From contig JAJRTX010000059.1 in the NCBI GenBank assembly GCA_021545665.1, positions 1-10,928 on the forward strand: a stretch of 10,928 nucleotides of DNA, given 5' to 3'. The notes under the pieces are model-generated. The model saw only the letters and a list, made by a program, of their open reading frames with translations. It was not told where the DNA came from and searched no databases. A program made the translations under genes and the position numbers. This document shows positions 7,201 to 10,928 of this stretch, in pieces; the stretch's first letter is position 1, and the number at the start of each line of letters is the position of its first letter. The DNA comes from Zetaproteobacteria bacterium (GTDB lineage Bacteria; Pseudomonadota; Zetaproteobacteria; Mariprofundales; Mariprofundaceae).

Positions 7201-7552
7201 AGATGACAATGATCAGGTGCGAGAAATTATGGAAGAGTTACTGGTTGAGTTTGGCTACCGGGTGCTGGCTGCCGCAGACGGCAAGCAGGCATTAAAACTG
7301 TTTGCCGAACATCGACAGGAAGTTGGCATGGCCCTTCTTGATATTGTCATGCCTGTCATGGGCGGGGTTGAGGTGGCCAGACAGCTGCGAGAGATGCAGT
7401 CTGATTTGCCGATTCTGTTTCTCAGTGGATATGAAAAGGCTTCGTCTCCCGAAGAGTACCCTTCGCTTCAGGATATCAAGGTGCTCGGCAAGCCGATTGA
7501 TCCGGCGCTACTTAGTCATCATCTCCGTGCTTGCATGGATAATGCCGGTTGA
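4214..7552 (+). CDS. Membrane hybrid sensor histidine kinase (dCache-PAS-PAS-PAS-HisKA-HATPase-receiver)
   Basis: A 1112-residue sensor kinase. Helix 1 (about 6-27) and helix 2 (about 327-348) bracket a roughly 300-residue periplasmic region resembling a double Cache (LuxQ-type) sensor, with I-R-L-I-D-L-K-G-R-E-L-L-R-V typical of Cache strands. Three cytosolic PAS domains follow at about 361-478, 487-602 and 613-728. HisKA carries the phospho-acceptor His750 in G-G-I-A-H-D-F-N-N. The ATPase shows N-box Asn858/Asn862, G1 Asp907 (D-N-G-C-G-I) and G-S-G-L-G-L-A-M. The C-terminal receiver has Asp997/Asp998, phospho-acceptor Asp1043 (L-L-D-I-V-M-P) and Lys1093, so it looks fully functional. The open frame extends upstream to 3956 over the preceding gene; ATG 4214 is chosen because a cytosolic tip and first membrane helix follow directly and GGGGCAGG lies just before it. 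No partner regulator or Hpt protein is nearby. The signal is unknown; PAS domains could bind heme, flavin or small molecules. Confidence 0.93.
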   Translation: MKLKRFLFYYSFAAMLLVTLCYSYYSLSSDDLLRQAEMADQSLVRQEKLLLDDQFRFFASDLMTFADMQELKAGFKYSSSTAFNDLAEKFKSLLAVKKYYEKIRLIDLKGRELLRVDYRGGRPILISPEALQDKSRRYYFTESATLKQHQIYISPMDLNFEQGEFEQPLEVSIRLITPVVDASEVKQGVLVFNVLADVMFERVVAMHGKQQRHSHLLNKNGDWLFSGNEGEAWSFMFPERRAEQFRDRFHEAWLSIRGQERGQFRDAQGMFTFITIRPLEAARQALPEALEQQAGGDINAGSPLWKLVEYRSGSEMASITGPLASRIASYTLIFLLLLAALLWKLVSHSVNRDVVVRHLRDSEYKYRRLISDLPDGVVVFVDAKMVYANNAALRLFGLEDISAILNRPVLDFVHPESRALVTDRMQAVLDGQPLEAMEEHLLTENGSSLFALITPKLIEFDGKTAIQLVIRDITEQRMTEGALRISRQRHELYMSQTNMAVIEWNTDFTVAQWNHGAETIFGYRAKEAIGRHATELLLFADQRPAIDAVWQQLMANRGGCHSINDNFTRDGRTITCEWHNTPLVRKDGTVIGVTSLCTDISERQRQHDELSKLQMAIDQAGESILITNANAIIEYVNPAFSRITGYAVDEVLGKTPAILESRRQNDSFHKHSWHEIASEKVWEGSMVNKRKDGTLYPVLMSVAPIFDANGSITHFVAIQQDMTAHEKLEENFRQAQKMEALGTLVGGIAHDFNNVLAGMLGSLYLVKKRTASNPDVQDKLKGIEQAGYRAAEMIKQLLAFSRKQEAELKPVPVQPFIREILKLARSSIPENIVILHELGERDYHIRGDGSQMQQMMLNLLVNASHALEGRAEPKITVSLRTFEPDEAFLHVHPGMEGSQLLTIEVADNGCGIKKEHLNRVLEPFFTTKEEGKGSGLGLAMVFGSMGTHGGVVDIESEEDEGTRVKLYFPLSNHAEKSDKYLSEEMICGKSEIILLADDNDQVREIMEELLVEFGYRVLAAADGKQALKLFAEHRQEVGMALLDIVMPVMGGVEVARQLREMQSDLPILFLSGYEKASSPEEYPSLQDIKVLGKPIDPALLSHHLRACMDNAG

Positions 7553-7658
7553 TCAATGTAAGAATCCTTTTACGATTCAAATTGCGAATGTAATTGAAGG
7601 GTATGATATGCGACCTTTCGGCAAGCGCCGGATTGCTCTGAATAATGAAATAAATGAC

Positions 7659-7664
7659 AGGAGA
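7659..7664 (+). promoter_or_regulatory. Ribosome binding site that fixes the rhodanese start
   Basis: AGGAGA six bases before ATG 7671. It supports a start that begins with a signal peptide rather than any of the upstream in-frame codons overlapping the kinase gene. Confidence 0.8.
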
Positions 7665-7670
7665 TACGAA

Positions 7671-8093
7671 ATGAAATATGTAAACCAGTTAATAATGGTG
7701 ATGACGTTGCTTATATTTGCTTCCACGGCTATAGCCTGTGGCCTGAGTGAGAAAGTTGATGGTTATGAAAATACGAATACTCAACATACATTCCAGCACT
7801 GGCAAGCCGGTGATAAATCACCAGTGCCATTTATGTTGCTCGATGTGCGTACGCCTGATGAATATGCAGCGGGCCATATCAAGGGTGCTGTACTGATTCC
7901 TGTGCAGGAACTGGCGCAAAGAGTTTCAGAGGTGCCGAAAGACAAGCAGGTTTATGTTTATTGCCATTCAGGAGGGCGCTCTGCCCGTGCTGCTGGTATT
8001 CTGGTCAATGCCGGTTACACAAGAATTGAAAATGTAGTGGGTGGTATCGTGGCCTGGAAAGATGCTGGTTATCCGGTGGAAGTGGCACCTTGA
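7671..8093 (+). CDS. Exported single-domain rhodanese (sulfurtransferase)
   Basis: A 140-residue protein with an N-terminal export signal (residues 1-22, hydrophobic core M-V-M-T-L-L-I-F-A) and one rhodanese domain at about 38-138. L-L-D-V-R-T-P-D-E-Y at 56-65 and G-H-I-K-G-A-V-L-I-P near 68-77 are family hallmarks. The active-site loop C-H-S-G-G-R puts the catalytic, persulfide-forming cysteine at 98. G-G-I-V-A-W-K-D-A-G-Y-P closes the domain. Cleavage after A-I-A (residue 22) is likely; because residue 23 is Cys, a lipoprotein is also possible, though the -3 position is Ala rather than Leu. It would act in the periplasm, moving sulfane sulfur, perhaps to or from products linked to SQR. It lies 118 bases after the kinase and 69 bases before the peroxidase gene. 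Natural donor and acceptor are unknown. Confidence 0.9.
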   Translation: MKYVNQLIMVMTLLIFASTAIACGLSEKVDGYENTNTQHTFQHWQAGDKSPVPFMLLDVRTPDEYAAGHIKGAVLIPVQELAQRVSEVPKDKQVYVYCHSGGRSARAAGILVNAGYTRIENVVGGIVAWKDAGYPVEVAP

Positions 8094-8150
8094 AACTCAC
8101 TGTTTTTCCATTACTAAATGGTTCTTTAGATGTTAGAATTTGGTGGATAT

Positions 8151-8156
8151 AAGGAG
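8151..8156 (+). promoter_or_regulatory. Ribosome binding site that fixes the cytochrome c peroxidase start
   Basis: AAGGAG six bases before ATG 8163. It rules against the in-frame ATG at 8130, which would add 11 residues before the signal peptide and place this site inside the gene. Confidence 0.8.
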
Positions 8157-8162
8157 ACTCTA

Positions 8163-9164
8163 ATGATTATGATAAGAGATATGTTGGCAATATTGTTTGT
8201 CATGATAATGGTACAATCCAGTGCATTGGCGGGTCAAACCCCGGAGGGAATACCCGATGACATGGGTGTGCTTCCAACTGCGGTGCCTGTTCCGGCTGAC
8301 AACCCGATGTCGGAGAACAAAATTGAGCTGGGTAAAAAACTGTATTTTGAACCGGCAATATCCAAAAGTGGTAATTTCTCCTGTAATTCCTGTCATAATC
8401 TGGGCACATGGGGCGTGGATAATCAGCAATTCTCCATTGGCCATAAATGGCAGCGGGGTGGACGTAATGCGCCGACTGTGCTGAATTCAGCCTTCTGGAG
8501 CGCCCAGTTCTGGGATGGGCGTGCGCCTTTGCTCGAAGATCAGGCCAAGGGGCCGCCACTGAATCCGGTTGAGATGGCCAGCACCGATGCAAGGGAAGTA
8601 GAATCCCGCCTGAAAGAGGCCGGTTATGCACCTTTATTCGCAGCTGTGTTTGGCCCGGATTCACTAAATTATGATAATATGGCAAAAGCCATTGCTGCCT
8701 TTGAACGAACATTGATTACGCCGGATTCAGCTTTTGATCTTTATGTTCGCGGTGAAGGTAAGATCAGTGCAGCAGCCAAACGCGGCATGGAAAAGGTGAA
8801 TGATATCGGCTGCACCTCCTGCCACTCAGGGCCGCTGTTCACCAATAACAGTTTTCAGCAATTTTCCTATGGCATTGATGATGGAAGAAAATCTGTGACC
8901 GGAAAAGATGAGGATGATCACCTGTTTCGTGTCCAGTCGTGGCGCAATGTGGCAATGACTGCACCGTATTTCCATGATGGCACGGCTAAAACACTGGCCA
9001 AAGCTGTACGCATCATGGCCAGCATACAACTGGACACAAAGCTCTCAGATGCCGATGTGAATGATATTGTCGCATTTCTGGAAACACTGACCGGGAAAGC
9101 ACCACAAGTGAGCTTCCCGCTATTGCCCCGGCCTTCAGGTCATACGTTGAAATGGAGTGACTGA
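8163..9164 (+). CDS. ccpA: Diheme cytochrome c peroxidase (CcpA/MauG family)
   Basis: A 333-residue periplasmic enzyme that reduces hydrogen peroxide to water with electrons from small c-type cytochromes. A signal peptide (1-23, ending S-A-L-A) is followed by two heme-binding motifs, C-N-S-C-H (74-78) and C-T-S-C-H (217-221). His94 (S-I-G-H), 16 residues after His78, matches the distal ligand spacing of the peroxidatic heme in Pseudomonas CCP (His55/His71). R-N-A-P-T-V-L-N and Q-F-W-D-G-R-A (near 101-121) and the N-P-V-E-M Glu (137) are conserved active-site elements. Met285 (I-M-A-S-I-Q-L) is the probable axial ligand of the high-potential heme. R-N-V-A-M-T-A-P-Y-F-H-D-G at 261-273 is also diagnostic. 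All key residues are present, so the enzyme should be active. It ends the + strand gene series and converges on comM with 65 bases between. Confidence 0.93.
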   Translation: MIMIRDMLAILFVMIMVQSSALAGQTPEGIPDDMGVLPTAVPVPADNPMSENKIELGKKLYFEPAISKSGNFSCNSCHNLGTWGVDNQQFSIGHKWQRGGRNAPTVLNSAFWSAQFWDGRAPLLEDQAKGPPLNPVEMASTDAREVESRLKEAGYAPLFAAVFGPDSLNYDNMAKAIAAFERTLITPDSAFDLYVRGEGKISAAAKRGMEKVNDIGCTSCHSGPLFTNNSFQQFSYGIDDGRKSVTGKDEDDHLFRVQSWRNVAMTAPYFHDGTAKTLAKAVRIMASIQLDTKLSDADVNDIVAFLETLTGKAPQVSFPLLPRPSGHTLKWSD

Positions 9165-9229
9165 TCTATAATTGAAAAACTTTTCATTTGGCATCGAGCA
9201 GTATTCTTGATTCTGCTTTTGCAGGTTTC

Positions 9230-10762
9230 CTATCTGCCTGCGATGTCCTGCATATCTTCTCCCCGATATTGCAGGGCTTCGGCAATATGGATTGAGGTAA
9301 CGCAATCTGAACAGCCAAGGTCAGCGATAGTTCGGGAAACTTTCAAAATCCGGTGATAACTGCGTGCTGACAGGGAGAAATGCTTCATGGCCTGATCAAG
9401 CAGTTTCAGGCCTTCAGCATCAGGTTTGGCAAATGTCTCGATTTCTCCTGTGCTCATTCGGGCATTACAGCGCCCATCACCAAGCCGCTTATATTGAAGC
9501 TGTCGTGCTGTATTAACACGACAGGCAATGCTGGTGGATGATTCTCCGGGTTGCATGCGGGCCAGTTCCTCGCGTTCAACCGGTGGCACCTGGATAGTTA
9601 AATCAAACCGATCCAGAAGCGGGCCGGAAATACGCCCCATGTAACGCCTGATCTGGGACGGTGAGCATCGGCATGCTTTAGTCGGATGCCCCAGATAACC
9701 GCAAGGGCAGGGGTTCATTGCAGCGACCAACTGGAAGCGGGCAGGAAACTCAATCGTATCCGAAGCTCTGGCAATACAGACGCGGCCGTCCTCCAATGGT
9801 TGCCGAAGCGTTTCCAGCACGGCCCGTTTGTGCTCAGCAAGCTCATCAAGAAACAGAATACCGTGATCGGCCTTGGATATTTCACCGGGTTTGGGGTTGC
9901 TGCCACCACCAACAATAGCGACATCGGAAGCAGAATGGTGTGGTTGTCGCAATGGAGGACGTCTGCTCATGGGCTGGCGAGAAGTGTCGCCTGATATGCT
10001 GTAAATGCGCGTGACTTCCATGGCTTGCTGTACAGTCAGCAAAGGCATAATTCCCGGCAGGCGCTGTGCCAGCATACTTTTGCCAACACCGGGCGAACCG
10101 GTCATCAGTAAATGATGGCTACCGGCAGCGGCAATCTCCAGAACACGACGGGCTTGCTGCTGTCCGCGAATATCGGCCATGTCTGCAATGTCTTCTTCAA
10201 TTTCGGTCAGTGAATTGTTTATTTGAGCAATCGCGAGCACCTTCTTACCAGCCAGATGTTGAGCCACAGCCAGAAAATGATTGGCAGGCAACACCGTGAT
10301 GCCTTCAACTGCTGCCGCTTCATCGGCATTGCCCAGCGGCAGAATCACGCTGTCGTATCCCTGAGAACGGGCGAATAGTACCAGAGGTAATACCCCGCGA
10401 ACCGGATTCAGGCGGCCATCCAGCGCCAGTTCACCAATTAGAAAGGGGGGTGCTTCCTGATTATTATTTCTCGAATCCAGTTGGCCGGATGCAAGCAGCA
10501 GGCCAATGGCTATCGGCAGGTCAAAATGTGAACCATCCTTGCGCGTATCCGCCGGAGCAAGATTGACCGTAATCCGACGCAGTGGAAATTCAAAACCGGA
10601 ATTAACAACGGCGGATCGAACGCGCTCTCTGGCTTCACGAACCGAACCTTCCGGCAACCCAACCAGACTCCAGCATGGCAGACCTCTGGAAAGGTCCACC
10701 TCAACATCAACAGCTTCAGCATCAAGTCCCCTCAGGGATGCACTACATAATCTGGCCAACAT
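9230..10762 (-). CDS. comM: ComM/YifB family Mg-chelatase-like AAA+ ATPase
   Basis: A 510-residue protein, close to the 506 of E. coli YifB. The N-terminal ChlI-like domain (about 20-142) begins with M-L-A-R-L, includes L-S-R-G-L-P-C-W-S-L-V-G-L-P-E and I-T-V-N-L-A-P-A-D. The AAA+ module (about 190-395) has Walker A G-S-P-G-V-G-K-S (222-229) and Walker B I-L-F-L-D-E-L (302-308), then a cysteine cluster N-P-C-P-C-G-Y-L-G-H with C-R-C further on (Cys352, 354, 364, 366) and L-L-D-R-F-D-L. The C-terminal helical domain carries L-S-A-R-S-Y-H-R-I-L-K-V-S-R-T-I-A-D-L. Vibrio ComM is a hexameric branch-migration helicase that helps integrate DNA taken up by transformation. ATG (complement of 10760-10762) gives the family-standard start; an upstream TTG at 10816 would add 18 unsupported residues. 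It is not related in function to the sulfur genes. Confidence 0.95.
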   Translation of the reverse strand: MLARLCSASLRGLDAEAVDVEVDLSRGLPCWSLVGLPEGSVREARERVRSAVVNSGFEFPLRRITVNLAPADTRKDGSHFDLPIAIGLLLASGQLDSRNNNQEAPPFLIGELALDGRLNPVRGVLPLVLFARSQGYDSVILPLGNADEAAAVEGITVLPANHFLAVAQHLAGKKVLAIAQINNSLTEIEEDIADMADIRGQQQARRVLEIAAAGSHHLLMTGSPGVGKSMLAQRLPGIMPLLTVQQAMEVTRIYSISGDTSRQPMSRRPPLRQPHHSASDVAIVGGGSNPKPGEISKADHGILFLDELAEHKRAVLETLRQPLEDGRVCIARASDTIEFPARFQLVAAMNPCPCGYLGHPTKACRCSPSQIRRYMGRISGPLLDRFDLTIQVPPVEREELARMQPGESSTSIACRVNTARQLQYKRLGDGRCNARMSTGEIETFAKPDAEGLKLLDQAMKHFSLSARSYHRILKVSRTIADLGCSDCVTSIHIAEALQYRGEDMQDIAGR

Positions 10763-10836
10763 AGTTTGAATTGTAGACCATAACTTGTCCTTTTGCTCAA
10801 AACACCTGTTTTCCAACTATGCGAACGACCATCTTC

Positions 10837-10860
10837 GGCTAATTTCTAAGCTAATTAGCC
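10837..10860. promoter_or_regulatory. Inverted repeat upstream of comM
   Basis: GGCTAATT (10837-10844) and AATTAGCC (10853-10860) are perfect reverse complements around eight bases. The inner palindrome CTAATTAG (10851-10858) and a second near-palindrome CTAAATTAG (10865-10873) repeat the same core. The position, 75 to 111 bases ahead of the comM start, fits an operator or promoter region. No convincing -35/-10 pair was found for comM. Confidence 0.4.
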
Positions 10861-10889
10861 AGCACTAAATTAGATATTGGGCTTGTCGG

Positions 10890-10925
10890 AAAACGATGCT
10901 ATCTGGTAGTGGTTTAGATCGTTTT
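10890..10925. repeat. Inverted repeat AAAACGAT...ATCGTTTT at the right edge
   Basis: Perfect eight-base arms (10890-10897 and 10918-10925) separated by 20 bases. The arms are AT-rich and end in a T-run on either strand, so a weak two-way terminator or part of a larger repeat cut by the window edge are both possible. The final 112 bases hold no gene that I can see. Confidence 0.3.
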
Positions 10926-10928
10926 TAA

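Noticed and set aside
7549..7556. TTGATCAA palindrome at the end of the kinase gene as an FNR site
   Set aside because: An FNR box needs TTGAT and ATCAA separated by four bases; here the halves overlap, and the site spans the stop codon.
7562..7578. GAATC...GATTC hairpin as terminator of the kinase gene
   Set aside because: Only five base pairs, AT-rich and without a following T-tract.
8108..8121. CCATT-ACTA-AATGG hairpin between rhodanese and peroxidase genes as a terminator
   Set aside because: Five weak pairs and only a short TTCTTT after it; too little to call a terminator.
8200..8712. 170-residue open frame on the - strand within the peroxidase gene
   Set aside because: It lies wholly opposite a well-supported gene, has no recognisable motif and a composition expected from an antisense shadow.
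9147..9172. TTGAAA and TATAAT near the end of the peroxidase gene, resembling a promoter
   Set aside because: The spacer is only 14 bases and the signal points into the convergent comM gene, so a real promoter is unlikely, though an antisense transcript cannot be excluded.
9213..9224. CTGC-TTTT-GCAG hairpin between the convergent genes as a two-way terminator
   Set aside because: A four-base stem is too short; the 65-base gap shows no convincing terminator for either gene.

Overview
The window looks like a piece of chromosome from a sulfide-oxidising, respiring Gram-negative proteobacterium. The clues are a type I sulfide:quinone oxidoreductase very like the Acidithiobacillus ferrooxidans enzyme, a diheme periplasmic cytochrome c peroxidase, exported proteins with signal peptides, and a proteobacterial-type ComM/YifB. 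A gamma-, zeta- or acidithiobacillus-like lineage would fit, but the sequence alone does not settle the taxon. Base composition looks balanced and even across the window. No tRNA, rRNA, CRISPR array or transposase gene was seen, and no gene-free stretch exceeds about 170 bases.

Layout. Ten genes run on the + strand from the left edge to 9164: the 3' part of a carboxymuconolactone decarboxylase/AhpD-like gene (to 418); a DUF302 gene (536-928); a Crp/Fnr-family regulator (930-1610); a small two-helix DUF2892 membrane protein (1682-1897); sqr (2026-3309); an OsmC-family thiol protein (3315-3707); an unrecognised small protein (3700-4098); a 1112-residue membrane hybrid histidine kinase (4214-7552); an exported single-domain rhodanese (7671-8093); and a diheme cytochrome c peroxidase (8163-9164). 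Facing them on the - strand is comM/yifB (9230-10762), probably a housekeeping gene that bounds the cluster. The last 166 bases are its upstream region and hold inverted repeats.

How the genes fit together (inference). SQR oxidises sulfide at the inner membrane and feeds electrons to quinone. The DUF2892 protein (the membrane half of YgaP-type proteins) and the exported rhodanese could handle the sulfane sulfur. OsmC, the AhpD-like CxxC protein and cytochrome c peroxidase deal with peroxides or reactive thiols. The Crp/Fnr protein has seven cysteines and an FNR-type recognition helix, and is the obvious candidate regulator. The hybrid kinase is a possible periplasmic and cytosolic sensor with no partner regulator in view. 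Several genes are tightly packed (1-base gap, 5-base gap, 8-base overlap), so at least DUF302-crp and sqr-osmC-3700 are probably co-transcribed.

Non-coding structure is concentrated in three places: a 102-bp element with 21-bp near-perfect terminal inverted repeats (396-497) that also forms the end of the first gene; three successive inverted repeats in the sqr leader (1910-2010); and inverted repeats upstream of comM (10837-10925).
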